Part shown: piece by piece, positions 42,214-51,847 of the stretch
How the letters are laid out: the number at the start of each line of letters is the position of its first letter
How positions within the stretch are numbered: the first letter of the stretch is position 1
Origin: Streptomyces monomycini
GTDB lineage: Bacteria > Actinomycetota > Actinomycetes > Streptomycetales > Streptomycetaceae
Assembly (NCBI RefSeq): GCF_022271435.1
Contig: NZ_JAFIQY010000006.1
Span: forward strand, 298,038-362,037
Direction: 5' to 3'
Length of the DNA stretch: 64,000 bases
The notes under the pieces: model-generated
Seen by the model: the letters and a program-made list of their open reading frames with translations, nothing else
Told to the model about the DNA's origin: nothing
Databases searched by the model: none
Made by a program: the position numbers and the translations under genes

Positions 42214-43376
42214 CCCTCCACCGCGCGGACACCCTCGGCGGCCGGGCCGCCATCGCCGGCATCGGGGCCACCGAGTTCTCCAAGGACTCCGGCCGCAGCG
42301 AGCTGAAGCTGGCCGTCGAAGCCGTACGGGCCGCTCTGGACGACGCCGGGCTCGGCCCCGGCGACGTCGACGGCATGGTCACCTTCACGATGGACACCAG
42401 CCCCGAGATCACCGTCGCCCAGGCGGCCGGTATCGGCGAACTGTCCTTCTTCTCCCGCGTCCACTACGGCGGCGGCGCGGCCTGCGCCACGGTCCAGCAG
42501 GCGGCTCTCGCCGTCGCGGCCGGGATCGCCGAAGTCGTCGTCTGCTACCGGGCGTTCAACGAGCGCTCGGGCCGCCGGTTCGGTGCCGGTGTGCAGCGGC
42601 GCGAGCCGTCCGCGGAGGGCGCGGCGCTCGGCTGGAACCTGCCTGCCGGGCTGCTGACGCCCGCCTCCTGGGTCGCCATGGCGGCACAGCGGTACCTGTA
42701 CGCGTACGGGCTCACCCCGGAGGCGTTCGGGCAGGTCGCGGTCGTCGGCCGGCGGCACGCGGCGCGCAACCCCGCCGCGTACTTCCACGGCAGACCGATC
42801 ACCCTCGCCGACCACGCCGCGTCCCGCTGGATCGTCGAGCCGCTGCGGCTGCTCGACTGCTGTCAGGAGACCGACGGCGGCCAGGCCCTCGTCGTCACCT
42901 CGCTCGAACGCGCCCGCGACCTGCGGCGGCCGCCCGCCGTGATCCGTGCGGCGGCACAGGGCGCCGGCCGCGCCCAGGAGCAGATGACCAGCTACTACCG
43001 GGACGGGCTGACCGGCCTGCCGGAGTCGGCCGTCGTGGCGCGGCAGCTCTGGCGGACGAGCGGACTGCGCCCGGCGGACATCGACGTCGGCATCCTCTAC
43101 GACCACTTCACCCCGTTCGTGCTGATGCAGCTGGAGGAGTTCGGTTTCTGCGCGCCCGGTGAGGCGGCGGACTTCGTCGCCGCGGACAGGCTGCCGCTCA
43201 ACACGCACGGCGGGCAGCTGGGCGAGGCGTATCTGCACGGCATGAACGGGATCGCGGAGGCGGTACGGCAGCTCCGCGGCACCTCCGTCAACCAGGTGCC
43301 CGGCGCTGCCGGTGTGCTGGTCACCGCCGGTACGGGTGTACCGACCTCCGGGCTGGTGCTCGGGGCGGACGGCTGA
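42210..43376 (+). CDS. Ltp2-like thiolase-fold aldolase
   Basis: 388 residues, thiolase fold, start overlapping the previous stop by 4 bp. The lipid-transfer-protein/SCP-x class signature is clear: IAGIGATEFSKDSGRSELKL, HYGGGAACATVQQAA, the tyrosine motif ILYDHFTPFVLMQLEEFGFC, then NTHGGQLGEAYLHGMNG. Ltp2 enzymes use those tyrosines for retro-aldol cleavage of a beta-hydroxyacyl-CoA and need a DUF35 partner, which the neighbouring fusion supplies. Substrate (steroid-like or polyketide/fatty acyl-CoA) is unknown; no other steroid genes are in the window. Confidence 0.87.
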   Translation: MTLHRADTLGGRAAIAGIGATEFSKDSGRSELKLAVEAVRAALDDAGLGPGDVDGMVTFTMDTSPEITVAQAAGIGELSFFSRVHYGGGAACATVQQAALAVAAGIAEVVVCYRAFNERSGRRFGAGVQRREPSAEGAALGWNLPAGLLTPASWVAMAAQRYLYAYGLTPEAFGQVAVVGRRHAARNPAAYFHGRPITLADHAASRWIVEPLRLLDCCQETDGGQALVVTSLERARDLRRPPAVIRAAAQGAGRAQEQMTSYYRDGLTGLPESAVVARQLWRTSGLRPADIDVGILYDHFTPFVLMQLEEFGFCAPGEAADFVAADRLPLNTHGGQLGEAYLHGMNGIAEAVRQLRGTSVNQVPGAAGVLVTAGTGVPTSGLVLGADG

Positions 43377-43496
43377 CGGGAGCCGTCGGCCGCGCCAATC
43401 GAACGCCGCCCCGAAAAGGCACTCGGAAGGCTGAATGCGTGCGGCCGATGGCGTGTCCGGCGCGCGGCGCACCGTGCCCGCACTTTGACTCCGGAT

Positions 43497-44357
43497 ATGA
43501 GATCGACAAACAAGATCATCCGACGGCGTGCGCTGCGCCCCACCCTCCTCCTCACCGCCCTGACCAGCCTGCTCGGCCTGCTGGCCACGCTCCTCGCCCC
43601 GGCCGCCGGCGCGGAGCCCGACCGGACCGGTCCACGCGGCCCGAACGTGTTCCAGGGCTGGGCGTTCGACACCTGCAAAACGCCCTCACAGAGCACGTTG
43701 CGGGCCTGGAAGGCGTCCAAGTATCGCGGGGTCGGGGTCTACTTCGGCGGACGCGGCCGGGCCTGCCCCAGCCAGCCGAACCTCACCCGTGACTGGGTAC
43801 GCGCCGCCCACCGCGCCGGCTGGCGCCTGCTGCCGCTGTACGTCGGCTCCCAGGCGCCCTGCGTGGTCAACAAGCACAAGCGCAAGGTGACCATCGGCAG
43901 CGATCCGGTGCAGGTGGGCACCGGGGAGGCGCAGGACGCGGTACGCCGGGCCAAGGAGCTGGGCATCGCCCCGGACAGCGCGCTGTACCTGGACATGGAG
44001 GCGTACAACCTGCGCGACGCGGCCTGCACCCGTAAGACGCTGGAGTACATCCGCGCCTGGAACCGGGAGACGGTCCGCCAGGGCTATGTCCCCGGTTTCT
44101 ACAGCAGCGCCGATTCCGGCGTACGGCACATCGAGCGGGCACGGCGGGCCGGTACGCGGGACCTGCCGGCGGTGATGTGGTTCGCGCGGTGGCACTCCAA
44201 GCCGAATCTGTACGGCGAGCCCGAGATGTCTGCCTCGGCGTGGCGTCCGCACCGGCGGATCCACCAGTACGCGGGCAATGTCGCCGAGACGCACGGCGGC
44301 CACCGGATGACCATCGACCGCAACCAGGTGGACGCGCCGGTCGCAGTGATCCAGTAG
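43497..44357 (+). CDS. Secreted DUF1906 (glycoside-hydrolase-like) protein
   Basis: 286 residues from ATG 43497; a TTG at 43485 is in frame. A basic start and long hydrophobic stretch (LLLTALTSLLGLLATLLAPA) form a signal peptide ending near AAGA. The mature part is the Rv2525c-like TIM-barrel family: GWAFDTCKTPSQSTLRAW, GVGVYFGGRGRAC, LLPLYVGSQAPC, LYLDMEAYN (acidic residues in the active-site position) and IDRNQVDAP at the end. Believed to act on cell-wall glycan; catalysis unproven. Monocistronic with a hairpin after it. Confidence 0.9.
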   Translation: MRSTNKIIRRRALRPTLLLTALTSLLGLLATLLAPAAGAEPDRTGPRGPNVFQGWAFDTCKTPSQSTLRAWKASKYRGVGVYFGGRGRACPSQPNLTRDWVRAAHRAGWRLLPLYVGSQAPCVVNKHKRKVTIGSDPVQVGTGEAQDAVRRAKELGIAPDSALYLDMEAYNLRDAACTRKTLEYIRAWNRETVRQGYVPGFYSSADSGVRHIERARRAGTRDLPAVMWFARWHSKPNLYGEPEMSASAWRPHRRIHQYAGNVAETHGGHRMTIDRNQVDAPVAVIQ

Positions 44358-44373
44358 GGCGGCGGCCCGGGTG

Positions 44374-44401
44374 GGGCTCCGGGGCGCGGGCACCGGAGCC
44401 C
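44374..44401. terminator. 9-bp stem hairpin terminator
   Basis: GGGCTCCGG (44374-44382) and its perfect complement (44393-44401) lie 17 bases after the DUF1906 stop. Confidence 0.75.
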
Positions 44402-44552
44402 TGACGAAAGTGGGGCGGTGACCCTGACGAGGGACGAGTGGCTGTCCGCCTTTAGGAGGTAGGGCCAACCCCACCTGTACAACTTGAGAGGGAGGGGGCA
44501 TCGGCACCTGTGGGCGATCCCGTACGGCATTCCGCGCTTCTAGCGTTGGAGC

Positions 44553-45086
44553 ATGACCACGCCAGTGTGCACCAGCGCCTCCCGCGCCGCTGTGTTCCCG
44601 TCGTTCTCGTCGTACGTACGGGCCCGCGGGCCGGTGCTGTTGCGGACCGCCCGCTCGCTCACCGCCAACCCGAGCGACGCCGAGGACCTGCTGCAGACCG
44701 CGCTGACCAAGACGTTCGTGGCGTGGGAGCGGATCGAGGACCACCGGGCACTCGACGGCTACGTGCGCCGCGCCCTGCTGAACACCCGCACCTCGCAGTG
44801 GCGCAAACGCAAGATCGACGAGTTCGCCTGCGAGGAGATACCCGAGCCCGACCCGGTGCCGGCGCCCGACCCGGCCGAGGCCCAGGTGCTGCGGGACGCG
44901 ATGTGGCGGGCGGTGCTGCGGCTGCCGGCGCGGCAGCGGGCCATGGTCGTGCTGCGCTATTACGAGGACCTGAGCGAGGCGCAGACGGCGGAGGTGCTCG
45001 GGGTCTCCGTCGGTACGGTCAAGAGCGCGGTCTCCCGGGCCCTGGCCAAGCTGCGCGAGGACCCGGAGCTGTCGGTGGCGGCGTAG
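44553..45086 (+). CDS. SigE-family ECF RNA polymerase sigma factor
   Basis: 177 residues. Region 2 (about 25-90) has DAEDLLQTALTKTFVAWERI and YVRRALLNT; region 4 (about 120-170) has LPARQRAMVVLRYYEDLSEA and the helix-turn-helix VLGVSVGTVKSAVSRALAKL. Spacing and wording match the Streptomyces SigE-family (actinobacterial ECF) group. No anti-sigma gene follows; the next gene is convergent (MOSC). The upstream 150 bp includes a GAGGGAGG stretch, which may be part of its leader. Regulon unknown. Confidence 0.92.
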   Translation: MTTPVCTSASRAAVFPSFSSYVRARGPVLLRTARSLTANPSDAEDLLQTALTKTFVAWERIEDHRALDGYVRRALLNTRTSQWRKRKIDEFACEEIPEPDPVPAPDPAEAQVLRDAMWRAVLRLPARQRAMVVLRYYEDLSEAQTAEVLGVSVGTVKSAVSRALAKLREDPELSVAA

Positions 45087-45132
45087 GGCACCCGTTCGCG
45101 AACCCTGTACGTCTACGGCGTACGCAACGCGC

Positions 45133-45972
45133 TCAGACCAGCCGTACCGCGTCCCCCTGCCGGATCCGCCCCGGCCGTACGACCTGCGCGTACACGCCCG
45201 CGCACGGCTGCGGGCCCATGCCCTCCATCGGCACCACCCGGTTGTGGCGTGCGGGCACCCGCAGGGCGTCCGGGTCGCGCGGCAGCCTGCCGTGCTCCAG
45301 CGTCGGTACGGCGCAGCGCGGTGTCCGGGCCACGACCCGGAGGGTGAGTTCGTCGCCGATGCGCAGTTCGCGGCCGGGCCAGTCGTTCTCGACGAAGCCG
45401 GCGGCCTCGGTACGGATGACGACGTTCGGGCGGTAGCGCTCGGCCTCGACGGTGGTGGCCCGGGGGCCGAGCTCGGTGATCCGGTCGAGCGTGGCGCGGG
45501 TGATCAGGTGCAGCGGCGCGAAGTCGAAGAAGGTGCCGGGCGGGGCCTGTGAGGCGATCTCCAGGGTCTCGTGGGCCACCTCGGCCGCCACGCCGGCGGC
45601 CAGCACTTCTTCGGGGCGGGAGCGTTCCAGGGTGGCCTTCTCGGGCGGGGCGTCGGCGAGGGTGACGGGCTGCCCGAGGTGGGCGGAGAGTGTCCGGTCC
45701 ACGTGCGCGTCGGTGGACCGTACGGTCCGGCCGGACGGCAGCGTGATCCGTACGGCACCATCGATGATCTCGGCCCGCAACTTCAGCAAGTCGCGCCACA
45801 ACCGTGGGTTCTTCGCGCTGGCGACCTGGCCGGACGCCTGGTGCACCAACGCGAGCGCGCGGTCCCCCGCCAGCCCGCGGGCGTCCGCCGAAACGTCCGG
45901 AACCTCCTCACCCAGCAGCGATTTCACCGGATAACGCCACAGCGTGGTCACCGTTCCCACCATCGTCCCCAT
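45133..45972 (-). CDS. MOSC-domain protein (Moco-dependent reductase-like)
   Basis: 279 residues. The N-terminal MOSC_N beta-barrel carries LWRYPVKSLLGEEVPDVSA; the MOSC core (about 110-275) has the conserved cysteine in TPRCAVPTLEHG, the expected molybdenum ligand or sulfur carrier. This is the YcbX/mARC-type layout without a ferredoxin domain. Likely reduces N-hydroxylated compounds in the cytoplasm using molybdenum cofactor. ATG at 45963 is an alternative start. Confidence 0.9.
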   Translation of the reverse strand: MGTMVGTVTTLWRYPVKSLLGEEVPDVSADARGLAGDRALALVHQASGQVASAKNPRLWRDLLKLRAEIIDGAVRITLPSGRTVRSTDAHVDRTLSAHLGQPVTLADAPPEKATLERSRPEEVLAAGVAAEVAHETLEIASQAPPGTFFDFAPLHLITRATLDRITELGPRATTVEAERYRPNVVIRTEAAGFVENDWPGRELRIGDELTLRVVARTPRCAVPTLEHGRLPRDPDALRVPARHNRVVPMEGMGPQPCAGVYAQVVRPGRIRQGDAVRLV

Positions 45973-46063
45973 ACCCCCAGGCTGCCACGACCGTACGACG
46001 CGAGACTCCTGATTTTCCGGTGCGGGGTGCGCGTAGCGCGTGGTAGGGGGTGGAGCGGTCCGA

Positions 46064-46128
46064 GGTGCGCGTGGGTCTGGGTCCCTCCCCGTCGCGCCTT
46101 CTTAGGAGAAATCAGCCGACGGGGAGGG
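46064..46128 (+). repeat. 17-nt repeated sequence plus hairpin (copy A)
   Basis: GGTGCGCGTGGGTCTGG at 46064-46080 is identical to 53426-53442. It is followed by a perfect 12-bp stem (CCCTCCCCGTCG at 46083, complement at 46117-46128). The 22-base loop itself folds on TTCT/AGAA around TAGG. Copy B is also followed by a hairpin with a similar TTCCTCCGA loop. The two copies flank separate XRE-containing accessory loci. Confidence 0.7.
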
Positions 46129-46180
46129 GCGTACGCCGAACCATGCCCTTGCGGTTTCGGTCCTGGGGCGGCGACGCACT

Positions 46181-46207
46181 GCGACCGTAGCGTTACGCAG
46201 CGGTCGC
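46181..46207. other. Nested hairpin
   Basis: GCGACCG (46181-46187) pairs with CGGTCGC (46201-46207), with an inner GCGT/ACGC stem. It lies in the 331-bp gap between the MOSC start and the DUF397 stop, which otherwise holds repeat copy A, the 19-nt motif and the terminator listed separately. No gene is seen in this gap. Confidence 0.5.
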
Positions 46208-46218
46208 GGCAAGGGTGT

Positions 46219-46237
46219 TACGGAGCATCGTTGCCAC
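46219..46237 (+). repeat. 19-nt motif, copy 1
   Basis: TACGGAGCATCGTTGCCAC; 18 of 19 bases match the copy at 47448-47466, in the same orientation. Together they bracket the DUF397-XRE gene pair. Either regulatory sites bound by the encoded XRE protein or the edges of a mobile cassette. Confidence 0.75.
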
Positions 46238-46252
46238 CCGGCGCAGAACGAA

Positions 46253-46279
46253 GCCCCTCCACCGTCCGGTGCGAGGGGC
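46253..46279 (-). terminator. Terminator of the XRE-DUF397 operon
   Basis: GCCCCTC/GAGGGGC outer stem and CACCG/CGGTG inner stem with a 2-base loop, 25 bases beyond the DUF397 stop. Confidence 0.8.
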
Positions 46280-46303
46280 CTAACCGCTGGTCACGCGCCT
46301 TGT

Positions 46304-46495
46304 TTACGTCTGGCGATCGAAGTCCCCGGCTTTGACGCCTGCGATAAGTGCCGCAAACTTGCGCCGGTCGGCGACCGTTATGACGTTCGGGTCGTCACTC
46401 TCGCGAATGAAGACCGCTTCCCCCCTCGCGGCTATCTCGACACAATTCTCGCCCCCCGCTCCGGAGAACGACGACTTCTGCCACTGCTGTCCCAT
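46304..46495 (-). CDS. DUF397 protein
   Basis: 63 residues, full DUF397 length. The signature WQKSSFSGAGGENCVEIA, followed by VFIRESDDPN and RRKFAALIAGVKAGDF, is complete. It lies 11 bp downstream of the XRE gene. In Streptomyces such XRE/DUF397 pairs (for example Scr2/Scr1, WhiJ-like loci) influence antibiotic production and development, and the small protein is thought to bind and modulate its XRE partner. Confidence 0.94.
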   Translation of the reverse strand: MGQQWQKSSFSGAGGENCVEIAARGEAVFIRESDDPNVITVADRRKFAALIAGVKAGDFDRQT

Positions 46496-46506
46496 GCTTG
46501 GATGTC

Positions 46507-47361
46507 TCACAGTTCTCGTGCGATGTGATGGATGAGATTGCGGGATTCCTCGGTTCCGAGTGATGCTCTCTCGGCGGTGTCGAGCAAGGCTCGGTACCGT
46601 TTCAACTCGACCTCGGCGTCCAGGAAGCGTCCTCCGAAGGCGCTGTCGATCTGAACCGAGTCCAGCTGTGGCACGACGCCGCTCGCGTACAGTACGGGCT
46701 GCGTGGCCTCGATGAAGTCTTCGCACGTGAAGGGCAGCACGCGGATCTCCACGTTCGGCCACTCGGACACGGTTACCAGGTATTCGAGTTGGGCACGTGC
46801 CACTTTGCGTCCGCCGAACCGCATACGCAGCGCCGCCTCGTGGATGACGGCGGTGAAGCGGGGCGGGTCGGCGCGTTCGAGGACGCTGCGTCGGCGCATG
46901 CGGTACTCGACACGTGTGTCCACCTCGTCGGGCGGCAGGGCCGGAATGTGTCCGCGGTGGATGGCGCGCGCGTATTCCTCTGTCTGGAATATCCCCGGGA
47001 TGTTCACCGACTGCATGGACCGCATGCGTGTCGCGTGGTGTTCCAGCTCGGCGATGTCGAGGAAACCCGGCGCGAGCCGGCCGCGGTACTCGTCCCACCA
47101 GAACTGCCCTCGGTGTTCCGTCGCGATCGCGCAAAGGGCGTCGATGAGCGCGGCGTCGTCGCAGGAGTAGAAGGTGGCGAGTCGGGTGAGGCGCTCGACC
47201 GAGACGCCGATGCGTCCGGCCTCGATGTGGCTGATCTTGGCCTGGTCGGTCGACAGCAGGCCGGCTGCTTCGCGTGCGGTCTTGCCTGCGGCCTCGCGCA
47301 TCTTCCGCAGCTCGGCACCCAAACGCGCCTGCCGTGCGGTCGGGTTGTCCCTCGCTGGCAT
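46507..47361 (-). CDS. XRE-family regulator with DUF5753 domain
   Basis: 284 residues. Helix-turn-helix in residues 15-70 (AAGLLSTDQAKISHIEAGRI). The DUF5753 ligand/partner domain is about 95-280, with the usual GIFQTEEYARAIHRGHIP and WPNVEIRVLPF. The gene is divergent from a stand-alone ATPase gene at 47604 and upstream of a DUF397 gene, the complete Streptomyces WhiJ/AbaA-type arrangement. The 19-nt motif at 47448 is about 90 bp upstream of its start. Confidence 0.94.
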   Translation of the reverse strand: MPARDNPTARQARLGAELRKMREAAGKTAREAAGLLSTDQAKISHIEAGRIGVSVERLTRLATFYSCDDAALIDALCAIATEHRGQFWWDEYRGRLAPGFLDIAELEHHATRMRSMQSVNIPGIFQTEEYARAIHRGHIPALPPDEVDTRVEYRMRRRSVLERADPPRFTAVIHEAALRMRFGGRKVARAQLEYLVTVSEWPNVEIRVLPFTCEDFIEATQPVLYASGVVPQLDSVQIDSAFGGRFLDAEVELKRYRALLDTAERASLGTEESRNLIHHIAREL

Positions 47362-47447
47362 GTCACCGTCCCCACTTTTCCTTGAGTTTGCCGTGCAACG
47401 GTGTCACGGGTCCACCAGTCGTCACCAGTATGGGCGGGCATCCTTGC

Positions 47448-47466
47448 TACGGAGCATGGTTGCCAC
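47448..47466 (+). promoter_or_regulatory. 19-nt motif, copy 2, between divergent XRE and ATPase genes
   Basis: TACGGAGCATGGTTGCCAC. It lies in the 242-bp divergent region, 87 bp upstream of xre and 138 bp upstream of the ATPase gene. Same-strand copy at 46219. The location makes it a candidate binding site for the XRE protein. Confidence 0.65.
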
Positions 47467-47603
47467 TACCGTCCTTCCCAGTACCGCGCCACGCGTCGGC
47501 TCAGCCGAAGTGCAGTCACTCGCACGCCCCTTGGGCGTGCACCTGGGGAGTGGCCAGGCCACGGCAGCGGGCAGCGCGCACCCTCGCGTTGGGAGACGTA
47601 GCC

Positions 47604-48056
47604 ATGACTCTCGCACCCCCGAAACCAGCCCCCACCACACCCCCCGTCGCACGCGACTCGTTCCGGTTCGACCTGCTCAACCGTGCCACCGCGCCGGGGA
47701 TCGCCCGGGCCGTCGTGACCGACCTGATGACCCTGACCGGCAACACCGAACTCGTGGACGACATCCGCGTCCTGGTCAGCGAGCTGGTCACGAACGTACA
47801 CCTGCACACCGACACGGCCGTCGTACGCCTCGACGTGACCGTGCACCCCACCTCCGTACGCGTAGCCGTGTGGGACGACGCCCCTCGAAGCCGCCTGCTC
47901 AGCCTGCCCGCGCTGCTCGACGACGGGTCGGGGCGTGGCCTGCACCTGGTCGAAGCCCTCGCGTCGCGGTGGGGCGTCTACCGGCCCAACATCGACACTC
48001 GGCGGCGCAAGGGGGTGTGGTTCGCGCTCGACCGGGGCGGAAGCGTGGTGCCGTAA
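47604..48056 (+). CDS. RsbW-like ATPase of the XRE/DUF397 locus
   Basis: 150 residues from ATG 47604 (GGGAG upstream). GHKL motifs: VLVSELVTNVHLH (N-box), VAVWDDAPRSRLL (G1, degenerate: Asp kept, Gly lost) and GSGRGLHLVEALASRWGVY (G2). It is divergent from xre, as in other Streptomyces loci of this type. Probably acts with the XRE/DUF397 pair as an intracellular switch; kinase activity not assured given the altered G1 box. Confidence 0.88.
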   Translation: MTLAPPKPAPTTPPVARDSFRFDLLNRATAPGIARAVVTDLMTLTGNTELVDDIRVLVSELVTNVHLHTDTAVVRLDVTVHPTSVRVAVWDDAPRSRLLSLPALLDDGSGRGLHLVEALASRWGVYRPNIDTRRRKGVWFALDRGGSVVP

Positions 48057-48289
48057 GGCCGAAGCCGTCAGCGGCCGCGCCGACATGGCGAAGATGGCCT
48101 GATCGAGCCGTACCTCAAGAACACCCGGCGTCCCCTCCGTACCGCTCACCGACGGTGCGGCGGGGCCGTCGGGCCCCGGAGAACGGCCGAATCCGCACGG
48201 GCCGGGTAGTGACATACCGCGAGGAACACCAGCACAATCGCCAGGAACTTACCCGCGCGTAACAGGCGCACCCTATGGGGAGGCTCCCG

Positions 48290-49939
<1,650 letters not shown>

Positions 49940-49995
49940 CCCACACCCCTGCGCCGGGCCCTGGCCTCGCCCGAGTCACCCCCCCGGCAGCCGTG

Positions 49996-50025
49996 AAGAG
50001 CCCTCGGCACCTGCCGGGGGCTCTT
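49996..50025 (+). terminator. Terminator after the acyl-CoA synthetase
   Basis: AAGAGCCCTCGGCA (49996-50009) pairs with TGCCGGGGGCTCTT (50012-50025) with one G-T wobble; TTGATGT follows. Confidence 0.8.
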
Positions 50026-50152
50026 GATGTTGCAGGGCCACGGAGCCTGTAGCGGCGCCTACCGTGCCCCTCTCGTAGCCTGGCGGCCTTCCGCGCCGCG
50101 TCGGCCTTTTCAGACTCGCGGAGGGAAGCATTACCCCCTGAAGGCGCCTCCG

Positions 50153-50170
50153 GTTTCCTGTTCTGGAAAC
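50153..50170. promoter_or_regulatory. Small palindrome upstream of the DUF6879/XRE cassette
   Basis: GTTTCC, 6-bp spacer, GGAAAC. It lies 78 bp upstream of the 65-aa gene start. The position fits an operator for the cassette's XRE regulator, but 6-bp arms can occur by chance. Confidence 0.4.
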
Positions 50171-50247
50171 ACGAACCCCTTGCGCCTCCGGGCAGTTGCT
50201 CGCGAGCATCGACCACAGCGCGACACGCCAGGCCAGGAAGGAACCCT

Positions 50248-50445
50248 GTGAAGGTCACCAAGCTTGTCAGTACATGTGACATCAAGGATTGCCCGAGCAT
50301 CTACGCCACTGACAGGGGCACCCTGCTGGTGCAGGGGGAAACTCCTACAGACCACGGACTTCAGATTCCCGCACACGAAACCGTGGTGGAGATCCCGGAA
50401 GAACTGGTACTTGACCTGATCCGGAAGGGGCTTCGTGGCGCCTAA
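50248..50445 (+). CDS. 65-residue protein of the DUF6879/XRE cassette
   Basis: 65 residues from GTG 50248, with AGGAAGGA upstream. Sequence MKVTKLVSTCDIKDCPSIYA, then acidic GETPTDHGLQIPAHETVVEI and a C-terminal helix. The two Cys close to the N-terminus are typical of small partner proteins in Streptomyces XRE loci. Its end overlaps the DUF6879 start by 11 bp, so the two are coupled. Function unknown; DUF397-like modulator role is inferred from position only. Confidence 0.75.
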   Translation: MKVTKLVSTCDIKDCPSIYATDRGTLLVQGETPTDHGLQIPAHETVVEIPEELVLDLIRKGLRGA

Positions 50446-50953
50446 GACTCTCAGTGAACTGTTCGACACCTTCGAGCGAGAGGCATTCCGGCTGGAGACC
50501 CTGGATGACTACAGTAGGTCGGGAAACGTGGACGCTTATCAAGCGTTCCTTGCCGGTGAAAACCAGCCGGCCGACTACAACGATGCATGGGTGTCAGAGC
50601 TCCGTTCGCACACCAGCAAGGGCAAGCGCGTCTACCGCGTTCACATTCTCTCTCGCCCCCTCACCTCCTATCTGCGGTTCGAACTGGGCTGGGGCTACCA
50701 GAAGAACGCGACAGGTGGTGAAGAGTTCTTCATCCTCGATACCACTGACCGACCGAACCCCCTGGAAGGGCTTCCCGATTTCTGGCTGATGGACGGCCTG
50801 ACGCCAGGGGTCTTGAACTATTCGGAGGATGGCGGGTTCCTCGGGGCTGACGTCCTGCCCCCGGCACGGGCAGAAGAGTTCCGCGCGTATCGAGATACGG
50901 CTATGGCCCACGCCGAGCCGTTCTCCGAATGGTGGGCGAAATACGGCGAGTGA
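50435..50953 (+). CDS. DUF6879 family protein
   Basis: 172 residues from GTG 50435 (GGAAGGGG upstream). Recognisable by LFDTFEREAFRLETLDDYS, RVHILSRPLTSYLRFELGWG, EEFFILDTTDRPNPL, and the C-terminal FSEWWAKYGE. Aromatic and acidic residues are frequent. DUF6879 genes sit beside XRE/DUF5753 regulators throughout Streptomyces and look like alternative partners to DUF397. It overlaps the xre start by 4 bp (GTGA). Biochemical role not known. Confidence 0.87.
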   Translation: MAPKTLSELFDTFEREAFRLETLDDYSRSGNVDAYQAFLAGENQPADYNDAWVSELRSHTSKGKRVYRVHILSRPLTSYLRFELGWGYQKNATGGEEFFILDTTDRPNPLEGLPDFWLMDGLTPGVLNYSEDGGFLGADVLPPARAEEFRAYRDTAMAHAEPFSEWWAKYGE

Positions 50954-51780
50954 ACAGAGGGCAGCTAGGGGCCGCACTGCGGGAGCTTCGGCAGGCATCC
51001 GGGAGGGAAGCAAAAGCCGTCGCCCGCAGCGCCGTCATGTCGGCAAGCAAACTGAGCAAGATCGAGACCGGTAAGTTCGCTCCGTCCGTCGTAGACGTTG
51101 AGCGCATCCTTACGGCCCTCGGTATTTCCGACGAGGTAAAAGCAGAGTATCTGGAGGCAGTCAGGGCGGCAGCGACAGAGGCCACAGCGTGGCGTCTTGT
51201 CCGACGCATGGGGGTACACAAGGCGCAGCAGCAGACGAGAGCGCTAGAGGCTCAGATGACGTTGCTGCGACTCTTCCAGCCAGCTTTGATCCCTGGCCTT
51301 CTACAGACCCCCGAATACATCCGGGCGATTCTCTCTCGACACGACCTGGGTGAGGACGTGCTGAGCAAAACCATCAGCGCCCGGATCGACCGCCAACAGG
51401 CTCTCTTTGACTCGGCCAAGGAACTCCAGTTCATCATCACTGAGCCTGTACTGCGGTGGCGCATCGTGTCCGCCGGCAGGATGGCGGAACAGATTGACAG
51501 ACTGGTCTCTCTTTCGAGACTTCCCAACATGGACATTCGCATCGTGCCGTTGTCAGCGCGGCAGCAGGACATAGCCAATCATGCCTTTGTCGTCCGGGAT
51601 GACAGGACGGTCACCGTCGAGACGATTCACGCGGAGATTGTCGTGACCGACCCGAGAGACGTTGCGCTGTATGTGCACAAGTTCGAGGGATTCGCCTCCC
51701 TGGCGTTGTCCGGCCAAGACATGCGCGCCATGCTGACGCACATCCGGGACGACTTCTTGCGCGAACAGGAAATGGGCTAG
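50950..51780 (+). CDS. XRE-family regulator with DUF5753 domain (second locus)
   Basis: 276 residues from GTG 50950, overlapping the DUF6879 stop; ATG 50929 is an in-frame alternative. The helix-turn-helix (VARSAVMSASKLSKIETGKF) lies at about 15-60 and DUF5753 at about 85-270 (PALIPGLLQTPEYIRAILSR, LPNMDIRIVPL). It is clearly diverged from the XRE at 46507 and pairs with DUF6879 rather than DUF397. Local GC is lower than in the neighbouring acyl-CoA synthetase gene. Confidence 0.92.
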   Translation: MNRGQLGAALRELRQASGREAKAVARSAVMSASKLSKIETGKFAPSVVDVERILTALGISDEVKAEYLEAVRAAATEATAWRLVRRMGVHKAQQQTRALEAQMTLLRLFQPALIPGLLQTPEYIRAILSRHDLGEDVLSKTISARIDRQQALFDSAKELQFIITEPVLRWRIVSAGRMAEQIDRLVSLSRLPNMDIRIVPLSARQQDIANHAFVVRDDRTVTVETIHAEIVVTDPRDVALYVHKFEGFASLALSGQDMRAMLTHIRDDFLREQEMG

Positions 51781-51847
51781 TCGGAATCCGCTCGACTGAG
51801 CACCATTGCTTCCCACGGTAGAGATTCAACCGGGGAGGCAGTCACCA

